NCBI RefSeq assembly: GCF_022664455.2
Contig: NZ_JAKRKC020000002.1
Coordinates: 2,604,001-2,668,000 of the forward strand
DNA from: Actinomadura luzonensis
Lineage (GTDB): Bacteria > Actinomycetota > Actinomycetes > Streptosporangiales > Streptosporangiaceae
Length of the DNA: 64,000 nucleotides
Direction of reading: 5' to 3'
The notes beneath the pieces are model-generated. The model saw only the letters and a program-made list of their open reading frames with translations, searched no databases and was not told the DNA's origin. Below are positions 17,380-27,112 of the stretch, in pieces; the first letter of the stretch is position 1, and the number at the start of each line of letters is the position of its first letter. Made by a program: the position numbers and the translations under genes.

Positions 17380-18843
17380 ATGGACCGATCCCGAGCCAGG
17401 CGGCTGCTCACCGGGCTGGCGGCGCTGGCGCTCCTCCCGATCGCCACGGCCGCCTTACGGCCGGCGCCCGCGGCGGCCGCGACCAGCCAGTTCCGCGGCA
17501 TGAACTGGGCGGTGCCGGGCGACAACTTCAGCACCGGCCCGCTCGTCGTGGACGCCCTCAGCGGCTCCGACAGCTACGCCACGGTGCAGGCCAAGGCCAA
17601 CGCGCTCTACGACGACATGCAGGCGACACTCGGCGTGAACACGGTCCGGCTGCCGATCAACACCCACACCGTCGGCACCGCCTGGTGGAACGCCTACCGC
17701 GGCGCCGTCGACGCCGCCACGGCGCGCGGCTGGAAGGTCATCCTCGCCTACTGGGAGGACGGCGCGGCCTCCGGAGGCCGCGTCACCAACCTGCCGGCGT
17801 GGCACTCGATGTGGTCCACCGTGACCTCCCAGTACGGCTCGAACGGCCTGGTGTACTTCGAGCCGATGAACGAGCCGCACGGCTACAGCTCGGCCGAGTG
17901 GCGCGACCTCGCCGCCGCCTGGCTGAACGCCCACCCCTCGGCCCCGCCGGGCCGGGTGCTGGTCGGCGGCACCGGCTACAGCCAGGACCTCCGCGACCTG
18001 TGCGGCGACGCGCGTTTCGCGGGCACGCTGTTCTCGTTCCACCACTACGCGTTCTTCTACCCGGCCAACACCTACGACGGCTGGCGGTCCCACGTCCAGA
18101 CCCGCCTCGGCGCCTGCGCCTCGCGGGCGGTCGTCACCGAGTTCGGGGCCCCGATGAACAACGGCCTGAACTACGCCGACCCCAGCAGCACGGACAACTT
18201 CGTCCGTCACATCCGCGCCGTCACCCAGGTGATGCGGGACAACGCCATGGGCGGCACCTACTGGCCGGCCATCGGCGGCAAGCCCGGCGACATCGGCTAC
18301 GACTGGTACTCGATGTACGCCAGGAGCGGCAGCGGCACCGACCAGAACCTCACGATCCGCAACCAGTCCGGCGCGAACCGGCTGCGCTACGGCTGGGGTG
18401 ACGCCGTCGACGGCGGCGGTGGCCCGGCGCCGACGACCCGGATCGTCAACCAGAACTCCGGCAAGTGCGCCGACGTCCTGCAGGCCTCGACCGCGAACGC
18501 CGCCGAGGTCGTCCAGTACACCTGCACCGGAGCCGCCAACCAGCAGTGGCAGCTCCGCGACCTCGGCAACGGCTACCACAACATCGTGGCGCAGCACTCC
18601 GGCAAGTGCCTCGACGTGAGCAACGCCTCCACCGCGAACAACGCGGCCGTCATCCAGTACACCTGCGGCACCGGCGCCAACCAGCAGTGGCAGCTCCGCG
18701 CCGTGCCCGGCACGGGCCACGTCGAGATCGTCGCCCGGCACTCGGGCAAGTGCCTCGACGTGTCCGGCCAGTCCACGGCGGACAGCGCCCGCCTCCAGCA
18801 GTACACCTGCTGGGGCGGCGCCAACCAGCACTGGGACACGTGA
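17380..18843 (+). CDS. Secreted GH5 glycoside hydrolase with C-terminal CBM13
   Basis: The ATG at 17380 follows GAGAAGGG; the longer upstream frame would run through the operator and lacks a signal peptide at its start. 487 residues: Arg-rich signal peptide ending about APAAAA, GH5 barrel with acid/base E165 in FEPMNEPHGY and nucleophile E254 in VVTEFGAP, then a three-unit CBM13 (SGKCLDVSNAST, NQQWQLRD). GH5 is a broad family (cellulases, mannanases, others); the substrate cannot be set from sequence alone. The shared operator links it to the GH54/GH29 operon. Confidence 0.9.
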   Translation: MDRSRARRLLTGLAALALLPIATAALRPAPAAAATSQFRGMNWAVPGDNFSTGPLVVDALSGSDSYATVQAKANALYDDMQATLGVNTVRLPINTHTVGTAWWNAYRGAVDAATARGWKVILAYWEDGAASGGRVTNLPAWHSMWSTVTSQYGSNGLVYFEPMNEPHGYSSAEWRDLAAAWLNAHPSAPPGRVLVGGTGYSQDLRDLCGDARFAGTLFSFHHYAFFYPANTYDGWRSHVQTRLGACASRAVVTEFGAPMNNGLNYADPSSTDNFVRHIRAVTQVMRDNAMGGTYWPAIGGKPGDIGYDWYSMYARSGSGTDQNLTIRNQSGANRLRYGWGDAVDGGGGPAPTTRIVNQNSGKCADVLQASTANAAEVVQYTCTGAANQQWQLRDLGNGYHNIVAQHSGKCLDVSNASTANNAAVIQYTCGTGANQQWQLRAVPGTGHVEIVARHSGKCLDVSGQSTADSARLQQYTCWGGANQHWDT

Positions 18844-18875
18844 GCCCGCGCCCGGCCGGAGCGCGTGATCACCCG

Positions 18876-18904
18876 TTGACGCCGTCGCCGCGGCATGTTG
18901 TGAT
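18876..18904 (+). promoter_or_regulatory. Putative promoter giving a leaderless transcript
   Basis: TTGACG (18876-18881), a 17-bp spacer and TGTGAT (18899-18904) resemble a housekeeping-sigma promoter. The ATG at 18911 starts six bases after the -10, where transcription should begin, and no Shine-Dalgarno sequence precedes it. Leaderless mRNAs are common in actinomycetes. Confidence 0.45.
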
Positions 18905-18910
18905 CCACTC

Positions 18911-20179
18911 ATGCGTAGGCTCCTCCCGCGTGCCGCCGCGGTCGCCGTGCTCCTGGCCGGCGCGGCGGGCATCCAAGTCGCGCACGGCGGACCGGCGCAG
19001 GCGGCCCTGCCCACCGCGCTGCCCACCGCCGCCGTCGCGCTCGGCGACAGCTTCGTCAGCGGGGAGGGCGCGGGCGACTACCAGCCCGTCGTCGACACCG
19101 CCGGCACGGCGCAGGGCTTCCCCGGCTGGTCGGCGCCCAACAGCAACGCCTACTTCTGCCACCGCTCGGCCAACGCCTCGGTGTTCGCGGCGTCGCTCCC
19201 GGGCATCCAGCAACGCTTCAACCTCGCGTGCTCCGGCGCCCAGCCCGCCGACATCGCCAGCCCCTCGAACGCCCGGCCCGAGGGCCGCGCCGTCGCCGCG
19301 CAACTCGACCAGCTGCGCGCCGTCGCCCAGACGCACGACATCGACGTCGTCCTCGTCGGCCTCGGCTCCAACAACAGCCAGTTCACCTTCGGCGACGTGG
19401 CCACGCTGTGCGCCAACCGCTTCATCGCCGACGCCTGGACGGGCTGGTGGGAGTTCTGGGCCTACCTCAACGGCGAGGTGCCGCAGAAGCCCTGCACCGC
19501 CGCCGACCTCGCCACCGACGCCGAGGTCGGCACCGCCACCGCCGAGACCACCGCGGCCCTGCGCCAGATCCTCGACACCCTCGACCAGGTCGACGCCGAC
19601 GGCGCCCACCAGGTGATCCTGCAGACCTACACCAACCCGCTGCCGCCCGACCTCGCCGAGCCGTACCACGAGGAGGACGGCCGCACCGACACCCGCGACA
19701 AGTTCCGCGCCCTCGGCGCCGAGCGCTACGCCGCCGGATGCCCGATCCACCGGGCGAGCCTCGCCCCTGGCCACGAGTTCTCCCAGAACCTCGGCACCCT
19801 GGTCAGGAACGCGCAGGCCACGCTGGCGGCCGAACGCCCGGCGGCCGACGTGCGCGTGCTCGACGTCCAGCAGGCGTTCGACGGGGCCCGGCTCTGCGAG
19901 AACCCGGGCAGCCCGGCGGGCGCGCTCGCGACCCCGATCCGGGTGCAGGACGGGCCGTCCGGCACGTTCATCACCAGCCTGTCCGGCTGGGACAAGATCG
20001 GCATCCAGCGGGCGGCGAACACCTGCGTCACCTACTTCCAGACCTGCCAGGAGTCGTGGCACCCCAACGCGGCGGGCCACGCGGTCCTCGGCCAGTGCCT
20101 GGCCGGCGCCTCCGCGGCGGCGCCCCGCTCCGTCGTCACGTGCGCCCGCGAAGCGGACGGCACCCTCACCATCTCCTGA
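18911..20179 (+). CDS. Secreted SGNH/GDSL-family hydrolase
   Basis: 422 residues with a signal peptide ending near GGPAQA. Block I ALGDSFVSGEGAG provides the Ser nucleophile; GLGSNNSQF is the Gly/Asn block; SWHPNAAGHAVLGQC near the end supplies the catalytic His. The eight or so cysteines suggest disulfides in the secreted enzyme. It resembles actinomycete SGNH esterases and phospholipases with long insertions between blocks. The start lacks a Shine-Dalgarno and sits directly after a promoter-like sequence. Substrate unknown. Confidence 0.82.
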   Translation: MRRLLPRAAAVAVLLAGAAGIQVAHGGPAQAALPTALPTAAVALGDSFVSGEGAGDYQPVVDTAGTAQGFPGWSAPNSNAYFCHRSANASVFAASLPGIQQRFNLACSGAQPADIASPSNARPEGRAVAAQLDQLRAVAQTHDIDVVLVGLGSNNSQFTFGDVATLCANRFIADAWTGWWEFWAYLNGEVPQKPCTAADLATDAEVGTATAETTAALRQILDTLDQVDADGAHQVILQTYTNPLPPDLAEPYHEEDGRTDTRDKFRALGAERYAAGCPIHRASLAPGHEFSQNLGTLVRNAQATLAAERPAADVRVLDVQQAFDGARLCENPGSPAGALATPIRVQDGPSGTFITSLSGWDKIGIQRAANTCVTYFQTCQESWHPNAAGHAVLGQCLAGASAAAPRSVVTCAREADGTLTIS

Positions 20180-20304
20180 CGCGGCCGCACGCATAAATCG
20201 CGTTGCGGCGAGGCGGTCCCCGGCGGCAGTGTTTGTCGCGACGCGGGCCGACGCCTCCGGAGCACGGGGCCGAGCAGGGCGACCGCCGTCCGTCAGGAGG
20301 AACG

Positions 20305-22092
20305 ATGCCGAGCGCCCGCGTCACCCGCGTGCCCGCCCTGGTCAGGTACGCCTTCGCGCAGGCGCCGCTCATGGCCGCCCTGACCGCGGTCCTGGCCGTC
20401 CTCGCCGGCGCGGCGCCCGTCGGGATCACCGTCGGGCTCGGCGAACTGGCGGGCGGGCTCACCACCGCGATCGGCCGCGGCCTGGACACGCCGGAGGCGC
20501 GCGCGTGCTACCGGTGGATCGCCGTCGTCGTCGTGTTGTTCCTCCTCACCCACCTCGCCGAGTCCGCGCGCACCGTCCTCGGCCGGGCCCTCGGCCGCCG
20601 GGTGACCGGCCGGCTGGGCGAGCGGGTGATGACGGCCGTCTCCGAGCCCGCGACGATCGGCCACCTGGAGGACCCCGCCTACCTCGACCGGATCGCCCGG
20701 GCCCGGGGCGAGGGAGCCATCGACATGCCGCCCGGAGAAGCCCTCTTCGGACTGTCCACCAAGACCTCGACGTGGGTCACCGCCGTCGGCTCGGCGGCGC
20801 TGCTCGCCGGCCTCGACCTGGCGCTCGGGACCGTCGTCCTCGTGGTCTTCGCCGCGATCCACTTCCGGCTGGTCAGGAACTACCGGATCGCCGTCGTGGA
20901 GAACGTGAGCCAGACGCGCAAGCTCCGGCGCACGGCGTACCTGCGGGACGTGCCGACCACGCCGGGCCCCGCCCGGGAGGTCCGCCTCTTCGGCCTCACG
21001 GCGTTCTTCCGCGACGCCTACCGGTCCCAGTGGCGGGCGAACATGGCCGAGGTCTGGCGCCGGCGGCGCGAACACGACCTGTTCGTCGTCGTCGTGGTCG
21101 TGACCACCGGCGTCACCGTGGCGGCGGTCTTCCACCAGCTGGCACACCGGGCCGCCGCCGGCGACTCGACGGTGGCGGACCTGACCATCGGCGGGCTCGC
21201 CGTCCGCGCGCTGCTGCAACTGTTGCGGGCGGACGAGGACGAGCTCCGCGTCGGCTTCGGCTCGCGGGCGGCCGCCGAGGCCCTCGCCTTCCCGGCCGTG
21301 ACGGGGCGGGCGGACCCGGCGCCGGTCGCCGAGCCGCCGGACGCCACGATCTCCGTCAAGGACCTGCGCTTCCGCTACCCCGGCGCCACGAGCGAGGTGC
21401 TGCACGGCATCGACCTCGACATCCCCGCCGGCCAGTCGCTGGCCGTCGTGGGGCTCAACGGGGCCGGCAAGACGACGCTCACCCGGCTGCTCGCCGGCCT
21501 CGACGCGCCGGGCGGGGGCTGCGTACGCGTCGGCGGGACCCGGATCGACGAGGCCAACCGGCGGGCCTGGCAGCGGCAGGTCGTCGCGGTCTTCCAGGAC
21601 TTCGGCCGGTACCGGCTGCCGATCCGGGACAACATCGCCTTCGGCTCCCTCGCCCACGCCGACGACGACGAGGGCCTGCGCGCGGTGGCCGCGCAGGCCG
21701 GGCTCCAGGAGTTCATCGAACGGCTCCCGAACGGCTGGGACACCGTGCCGGCCGACGCCTCGGGCGGCGAATGGCAGCGCATCGCCATCGCCCGCGCCCT
21801 GTTCGGCCTGCGGCACGGCGCCCGGCTGCTGATCATGGACGAGCCGGCCGCCGCCCTCGACGCCCGCGCCGAGGCCCAGCTCTACGACACCTTCCACGAG
21901 CTGACGGCCGGCGCCACGACGGTCGCCGTCTCCCACCGGTTCGCGACCGTGCGCAAGGCGCAGCGGGTGGTGGTGCTCGAGGACGGCCGGATCATCGAGG
22001 ACGGCCCGCACGAGGCCCTGATCGAGGCCGGCGGCCGGTACGCCGAGCTGTTCCGGCTCCAGGCGGAGCGTTTCCAGGGGGCCTCGTCGTGA
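20305..22092 (+). CDS. ABC exporter half-transporter (permease-ATPase), first subunit
   Basis: The ATG at 20305 is preceded by AGGAGG at 20295-20300, overriding a longer frame. 595 residues: an N-terminal membrane domain with predicted helices to about residue 330, then an ATPase with Walker A GLNGAGKTT (K389), a signature written ASGGEWQRIA rather than LSGGQ, Walker B LLIMDEP and switch His in VSHRF. It overlaps the second half-transporter by GTGA, indicating a heterodimer. The membrane segments are less hydrophobic than in well-known lipid A or drug exporters, so a peptide or natural-product substrate is possible; none is assigned. Confidence 0.88.
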   Translation: MPSARVTRVPALVRYAFAQAPLMAALTAVLAVLAGAAPVGITVGLGELAGGLTTAIGRGLDTPEARACYRWIAVVVVLFLLTHLAESARTVLGRALGRRVTGRLGERVMTAVSEPATIGHLEDPAYLDRIARARGEGAIDMPPGEALFGLSTKTSTWVTAVGSAALLAGLDLALGTVVLVVFAAIHFRLVRNYRIAVVENVSQTRKLRRTAYLRDVPTTPGPAREVRLFGLTAFFRDAYRSQWRANMAEVWRRRREHDLFVVVVVVTTGVTVAAVFHQLAHRAAAGDSTVADLTIGGLAVRALLQLLRADEDELRVGFGSRAAAEALAFPAVTGRADPAPVAEPPDATISVKDLRFRYPGATSEVLHGIDLDIPAGQSLAVVGLNGAGKTTLTRLLAGLDAPGGGCVRVGGTRIDEANRRAWQRQVVAVFQDFGRYRLPIRDNIAFGSLAHADDDEGLRAVAAQAGLQEFIERLPNGWDTVPADASGGEWQRIAIARALFGLRHGARLLIMDEPAAALDARAEAQLYDTFHELTAGATTVAVSHRFATVRKAQRVVVLEDGRIIEDGPHEALIEAGGRYAELFRLQAERFQGASS

Positions 22093-23861
22093 CCGGCCCG
22101 CTGCGTCTCGTCCTCACCCTCGGGCCCCGTACCGACCTGGCCAGGACCCCGGTCGTCGTGGCGGTGGCGATCCTGGAGCAGGCGACCGGGGTCGGCCTCG
22201 CGGTCCTGCTCGGACTGTTCAGCGAGGCGGCGAGCCGGCACGCGACGAGCTCGGTGCTGGTGCTGTCGCTGTGCCTGGCCGTGTTCGTGATGCTCACCCA
22301 GGGCACGTTCATCGCCGGCTACTTCACCCGGCTCCGCCTGTCGGAGGAGATCCAGCACGAGACCGAGCGCCGCTTCATCGACGTGGCCGGCACGACGCCG
22401 ACGCTGGAGATCCACGAGCGTCCCGGCCGCGCCGCCAGGGCGGCCGCGGTCCGCGCCGGTCGCGCCGACCTCCGCGAGGGCTTCGACCGGGTGCTGTGGC
22501 TGGCCGGGGCCGCGCTGGTCTGGGTGGCGTCGGCCGTCCTGATGGCCGCGGTCGTCCCGATCCTCGCGGTCCTGCCGCTCTTCGCCGTCCCCGTGCTGCT
22601 GGCCACCCGGAGGGCCGACCGCGAGCGCGGCGCGGCCGTCGAGCGGGCGGCGCCGCGTACCAGGCTGGCCGAGCACCTGTTCACGCTGGCGGCCACGGCC
22701 GGGCACGGCCGCGAGACCCGGCTGTTCGGGCTGGCGGGCGAGCTACGCCGGCGGCACCGCGAGCAGTGGGACCGCGGCGGCCGCGACATCCTCGTGGCCG
22801 AGCTGCGGTCCCGGGTACCGCTCGCGCTGGCCTGGGTAGTGTTCGTGCTGGCCTACGCGGCCGCGATCGCCCTGATGGTGCGGGCCGGGCTGACCGGTGA
22901 CGCCTCGCTCGGCCTCATCGTCGCGGCCGCCGCGGTCAGCAGCCAGATCGTCGGGCAGGCGCAGGCCCTGCTGAGCCAGCTCTCCTGGGTGGCCGCGTCG
23001 GTGCGGGCCGCGCGGGTGTTCCTGCAGGTCGTCGAGGAAGGCGCCGCGGAACGGGCGGCCGTCGTGCCGGCCGCGCCGGCGGCGGTCCCGTCCCGGCTGG
23101 AGCGCGGCATCACGCTGGAGGGGCTCGGGTTCCGGTACGGGGACCGGGACCGGCCCGCGCTGAGCGGGATCGACCTCGAACTGCCGGCCGGCTCCGTGGT
23201 GGCCCTGGTCGGCGAGAACGGCGCGGGCAAGTCCACCCTGGTGAAGCTGCTGTGCGGCCTCTACCGGCCGGCTGCGGGCCGCGTCCTGGTGGACGGGACC
23301 GATCTCGCCCGGTTCGCCCCTGAGCAGTGGCGGGCCCGGGTCACGGCGGCCTTCCAGGACCCGGACCACCTGGAGCTGCGGCTGGGGGAGTCGGTCGGGC
23401 TGGGCTCGCTGGAGCACGGCGACGATCCGGAACGCGTCCTGGAGGCGTTGCGGACGGCCGGCGGCGACCGCTTGCTGGACGCGCTGCCGGACGGGCTCCA
23501 CACCCGGCTCGGCCGGACGTCGTGGGACGGCGAGGGGTTGTCCGGCGGTCAGTGGCAGACGGTCGCGAACGCCCGCGCCGCGATGCGGCGGGAGCCGTTG
23601 CTGCGGATCCTGGACGAGCCGACCGCCAGCCTGGACGCCCGGGCCGAGGAGTGGCTGTTCCAGCGGTACGCCGGCGCGAGCCGGCTGCCGGGAGGCGTCA
23701 CCGTCCTGGTCACGCACCGCCTCACGACCGCCCGGGCGGCCGACCTCATCGTCGTCCTGGACGGCGGCAGGGTCGCCGAGACCGGCACCCACGACGCGCT
23801 GAGCCGCTCCGGCGGGCTCTACGCCGAGTTGTTCCGCCTGCAGGCGCGTTACTTTGTCTAG
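22089..23861 (+). CDS. ABC exporter half-transporter, second subunit
   Basis: 590 residues from a GTG that overlaps the upstream stop. The membrane domain holds about five to six helices (ILEQATGVGLAVLLGLF, VWVASAVLMAAVVPILAVLPLFAV). The ATPase has Walker A GENGAGKST (K381), signature LSGGQWQTVANARA, Walker B LLRILDEPTASLD and switch VTHRLT. The degenerate signature in the partner and canonical one here fit an asymmetric heterodimer. A propeller protein follows 17 bp downstream and may belong to the same transcript. Confidence 0.9.
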   Translation: MTGPLRLVLTLGPRTDLARTPVVVAVAILEQATGVGLAVLLGLFSEAASRHATSSVLVLSLCLAVFVMLTQGTFIAGYFTRLRLSEEIQHETERRFIDVAGTTPTLEIHERPGRAARAAAVRAGRADLREGFDRVLWLAGAALVWVASAVLMAAVVPILAVLPLFAVPVLLATRRADRERGAAVERAAPRTRLAEHLFTLAATAGHGRETRLFGLAGELRRRHREQWDRGGRDILVAELRSRVPLALAWVVFVLAYAAAIALMVRAGLTGDASLGLIVAAAAVSSQIVGQAQALLSQLSWVAASVRAARVFLQVVEEGAAERAAVVPAAPAAVPSRLERGITLEGLGFRYGDRDRPALSGIDLELPAGSVVALVGENGAGKSTLVKLLCGLYRPAAGRVLVDGTDLARFAPEQWRARVTAAFQDPDHLELRLGESVGLGSLEHGDDPERVLEALRTAGGDRLLDALPDGLHTRLGRTSWDGEGLSGGQWQTVANARAAMRREPLLRILDEPTASLDARAEEWLFQRYAGASRLPGGVTVLVTHRLTTARAADLIVVLDGGRVAETGTHDALSRSGGLYAELFRLQARYFV

Positions 23862-23878
23862 GCATGGAGGAGAGAGAC

Positions 23879-25270
23879 ATGTCGGATGCGTCGAGCAATG
23901 CCCGAACGCGCACCGGCCTGCTCTCCGGACGCCTTCTCATCTGGCCGGCTCTGGCCGGGCTGTGCCTGGGGATCGGCATACTCGTCCACCAGAGCCGGAC
24001 CGACGGGTCCGACGCCTACGCCATCGCCCTCGACGGCGCCGGCAAGCGCAACTCCGACTGGTACGCCGCGAAGCTGCTGGGCTACGTCTCGGTCCAGCTC
24101 CACGCCGACCCCTACACGAGGTCGGCGTTGGAGGACACCCTCGTCGCGGAGCGCAGAGGATCGCTCCCGGGGAGCGCCACCGTCGTCGATGTCGCGCTGG
24201 ACGCGGACGGCGAGGTCGCCCTGGTGTCCGACGCCGTCGAGGGCACCGGGATCTGGCACCTGAAGCAGGACGCCACGACCGACCGGGAGAACCTTCAGGG
24301 CACCCGCGGCGTCATGCTCGATGACGAGTCCGGGCCGGTGGCCCTTTCCCCCGACGGACGGGTCGCGGTCGCCGGCGACAGCGCCGGCGGCGACATCACG
24401 ATGTGGGACCTCGGCGACCCCGACGAACCGGCGAAGACGGCCGTCCGGGTGGGCGGCTACCAGGCGGACCTGCTCGACCTGTCCTTGAGCGCCGACGGGA
24501 AGACCTTGTTCGCCGGCTTCGGGAACGGGTCGGTGGAGATCTGGCAGCTTCCCACCGGCACCGGGCAGCAGCCGAGACTGTTGTCGCGCACGCGCGAGCA
24601 CGCCTCCGGCGTGCACAGCCTGGCGGCCGGCGACGACGGCCGCCTGCTGCTCACCGTCAGCGACGACGCCGCGGTGACATGGCTCCTGGCCGACCGGACG
24701 CACCCCTCCGTGGCCACGAAACTCATCAGCGCGGAGCTGGATCCCGGAACGCGCTCGTGGTCCAGCGGGGCGCTCAGCGCCGACGGCCGGCGGGCGATCA
24801 TCGGCGGAGCCGTCTACGACCTCACCGACCCGCGACGGCCCGTCCGGCTGGGCGCTCTCCCCATACCGCCGGAACCCGGAACATCGGTGGCGATCTCTCG
24901 CGACGGGTCTGTCGCGGCGACCGTCCACGACGAACCGGGCGACACCTCCGGCCGCGACCCGGTCGTCGTCTGGGGCCTGCGCGACGCTTCCGTACCGGCC
25001 GAGCTGGCCACCCTCAGGGCCCCTGACTCGGGATTCTGGCGCGTGGCCATGAGCGCGAACGGCCAGGTGGTCACGGCGGGGACCAGGACGGACGGCGGGT
25101 ACTCGTGGCTGCTCCCGGCGTTCCGGAACGGCCTGATCAGGGACGCCTGCGTCGGCGCGGGCCTGATCAGACCCGACCCGGAGTACTGGAAGACGATCAG
25201 CGGCGCTCCGCGGCCGGACCTCCTCGACGACGAGCCGTTCGCGATATGCCCCCGGCTCGACGAGAAATGA
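23879..25270 (+). CDS. Membrane-anchored WD40-like beta-propeller protein
   Basis: 463 residues. ATG 23879 is chosen because GGAGGAGAG lies at 23867-23875; an ATG at 23864 would overlap that site. One hydrophobic segment (LIWPALAGLCLGIGILV, about residues 19-35) anchors the protein, leaving the propeller outside. Repeats show the degenerate WD40 pattern (ALSPDGRVAVAGDS then ITMWDL; SLSADGKTLFAGFGNGSVEIW). A C-terminal tail with two Cys (RDACVGAGL, FAICPRL) resembles the closing segment of actinomycete WD40 proteins. It follows the ABC exporter, so it could be an accessory or sensor; function unknown. Confidence 0.75.
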   Translation: MSDASSNARTRTGLLSGRLLIWPALAGLCLGIGILVHQSRTDGSDAYAIALDGAGKRNSDWYAAKLLGYVSVQLHADPYTRSALEDTLVAERRGSLPGSATVVDVALDADGEVALVSDAVEGTGIWHLKQDATTDRENLQGTRGVMLDDESGPVALSPDGRVAVAGDSAGGDITMWDLGDPDEPAKTAVRVGGYQADLLDLSLSADGKTLFAGFGNGSVEIWQLPTGTGQQPRLLSRTREHASGVHSLAAGDDGRLLLTVSDDAAVTWLLADRTHPSVATKLISAELDPGTRSWSSGALSADGRRAIIGGAVYDLTDPRRPVRLGALPIPPEPGTSVAISRDGSVAATVHDEPGDTSGRDPVVVWGLRDASVPAELATLRAPDSGFWRVAMSANGQVVTAGTRTDGGYSWLLPAFRNGLIRDACVGAGLIRPDPEYWKTISGAPRPDLLDDEPFAICPRLDEK

Positions 25271-25288
25271 TGCGGTGATGCCCGCGCG

Positions 25289-26479
25289 CTACCGGTCGCG
25301 CGTCCCGAGGCTGGCCCGGTCGGCGGCGGTACGGCCCGCCGCCCAGCCCTCCCGGTCCCAGGACGTGCGGACCGCGTGCGAGACCAGGCTCGGGAACATG
25401 CGCTCGACCGCCTGCTCCACCTCCTGCTCGCGGGCCGCCAGCACCGGCACCAGGTCGGTGCCCCGGCTGGCGCTCTCCTGCGCGACCGCGTCCGCCGTGG
25501 CCTCGGCCAGCCGCTCCCCGATCCTGGCCGCGAACGCCGACAGGAACGACTGGCGGAACGCCTTGCTCCTCGACCGGCCGGCGCCGTGCTTCTTGGTGCC
25601 CGAGTTCACCAGCGCGGTCTGCGCCTGCACCAGCAGCGAGGTGAACAGCATCTCCACCCAGGACAGGTCGGCCGCGAACCCCAGCACGGTGGCGAACCCC
25701 AGCTCCCGCGACCAGATCACCCGGCACCTGTTGGCCTCGGCGACCAGGTTGAGCAGCACGGCCTTGGGCTGCTCGTACGGCGCGTCGACGCCGACCCGGA
25801 TGCCCGCCGGGGCCTCACCTCCGCCGGGCCGCGCGTCCAGCATCGCCGCGTCGATGCTGTACTTCGCCATCAGGCGCTGCGCCGCCGAGGTGAACGTCTG
25901 CGCCTCCGCCTCGTACGTCGTCGACTCCGCCTTGGCGAGCAGCGCCCGCACCCGCGCCAGCGTCTTCTCGCTGACGGTGTGCGAGCGCGCCTGGACCGTC
26001 CGGCGGGCGGCCCCGGGCGGCGGGCCCAGCGACTCCAGCCGGGGCAGGCCGGTCAGCAACCCCAGCAGTTCCAGCACGCCGGAGACGGTCATCAGCCGGC
26101 CGGCCGCCGCGCCGTCGCGCGCCTGCCGCGCCGCCAGGTAGCCGCCCTTCCACCACACCGCCGCCTCCAGGCCGGCGAGCTGGTCGCGCCAGCGCTCGTC
26201 CACCGTGGCCGGCGGGTAGGCCCGCAGCTCCCAGGCGACGAGGTCGGACGCCACCCGCCCGTGCCAGTCGCTCAGCCGCCTGGCCGCGATCCTGACCACG
26301 TCGGCCGGCTGCCAGCCGTTGCGCCACAACGCCGAGATCGCCCGGGACGCGGCCTCCAGCAGCACGCGGTCGGCGTCGTCCCGGTCGGCCAGGAAGGCGG
26401 CGGCGGCGTCGAAGGCCGCCTGATCCTCGCGGGCCAGCGCCTCCACCGCCGCGCCGATCAGCTCATTGGCCCTGCTCAC
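25289..26479 (-). CDS. DUF2786 domain protein
   Basis: 396 residues, cytoplasmic, no signal. The centre carries the DUF2786 helix pair (VRALLAKAESTTYEAEAQTF, then AAQRLMAKYSID at about residues 170-215). The N-terminal 150 residues are helical, and the C-terminal half contains a basic KKHGAGRSRSKAFR segment. DUF2786 proteins occur in actinobacteria and their phages with no established biochemical role. Convergent with the propeller gene, 18 bp apart. I cannot assign a function. Confidence 0.85.
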   Translation of the reverse strand: MSRANELIGAAVEALAREDQAAFDAAAAFLADRDDADRVLLEAASRAISALWRNGWQPADVVRIAARRLSDWHGRVASDLVAWELRAYPPATVDERWRDQLAGLEAAVWWKGGYLAARQARDGAAAGRLMTVSGVLELLGLLTGLPRLESLGPPPGAARRTVQARSHTVSEKTLARVRALLAKAESTTYEAEAQTFTSAAQRLMAKYSIDAAMLDARPGGGEAPAGIRVGVDAPYEQPKAVLLNLVAEANRCRVIWSRELGFATVLGFAADLSWVEMLFTSLLVQAQTALVNSGTKKHGAGRSRSKAFRQSFLSAFAARIGERLAEATADAVAQESASRGTDLVPVLAAREQEVEQAVERMFPSLVSHAVRTSWDREGWAAGRTAADRASLGTRDR

Positions 26480-26560
26480 ATGCGCCGCCCGCCTCGTAGG
26501 AAGTCCGCCAGAACTTTACCGTGACGAACCCCCGTCCCTGCGCGAGATCAGCGGCGCGTA

Positions 26561-27112
26561 TCAGGGCGGCGGGGGTGGCGGCTCGTACAGGCCGAAGAGC
26601 ACGGCGCCGGGAGCGCTGTGATCCCGCAGCAGGAAGAACCCCTCGGCCGCGCGGACGAACTCCGCGCAGCCCACCTTCCCGTCGTTGTCGGAGTCCAGCC
26701 AGACGAACGCCTGCGCGGCCGCCGGAGCGGCGACGCCCAAGGTCGTCAGGAGCTGGTGGCACTCCATGTCGGTGACCCGGTTCTCCGGGCCGGCGCCGGC
26801 GATGGTGAGCGCGGCGTGGACGATGCCGTTCAGCGCCCGGAAGACCGGACCGGGATCGGTCAGGCAGTGCGCGATGAAGAACGTCTTCTCGTCCACCTGC
26901 TCGGAGCCGTCGCCGCCGGCGAGAAGGGCGCGCCAGTACAGGGTGTAGGCGGAGCGCAACGCGATCGTCTCATAGGCGCCGTCGCTGAGTCCGTAGTGCT
27001 GCACGAGGCGTTCGGCGAGGTGGTGGTAGTCGCCCCAGCCGAGGACGCCGTCACGGTCGGCGTCCAGGAAGGTGAAGAGCGTGCGCACCGGGTCAGTGCC
27101 GATGGCGGGCAT
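26561..27112 (-). CDS. EF-hand calcium-binding protein (calerythrin-like)
   Basis: The start is set at the ATG at 27112, since the upstream frame is Arg/Pro-rich and overlaps the preceding gene fully. 183 residues with two clear EF-hand loops: DADRDGVLGWGDY near residue 16 and DSDNDGKVGCAEF near residue 135. In the middle, KTFFIAHCLTDPG resembles the degenerate third hand of calerythrin-type proteins. It ends in a run of six prolines. It overlaps the SnoaL-like gene by 20 bp, so the two are translationally coupled. Probably a cytosolic calcium buffer or sensor. Confidence 0.88.
   Translation of the reverse strand: MPAIGTDPVRTLFTFLDADRDGVLGWGDYHHLAERLVQHYGLSDGAYETIALRSAYTLYWRALLAGGDGSEQVDEKTFFIAHCLTDPGPVFRALNGIVHAALTIAGAGPENRVTDMECHQLLTTLGVAAPAAAQAFVWLDSDNDGKVGCAEFVRAAEGFFLLRDHSAPGAVLFGLYEPPPPPP

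Noticed and set aside
20293..22011. A 572-codon minus-strand frame across the ABC exporter gene
   Set aside because: Shadow of the plus-strand ATPase gene, which has intact Walker A, signature and Walker B motifs.
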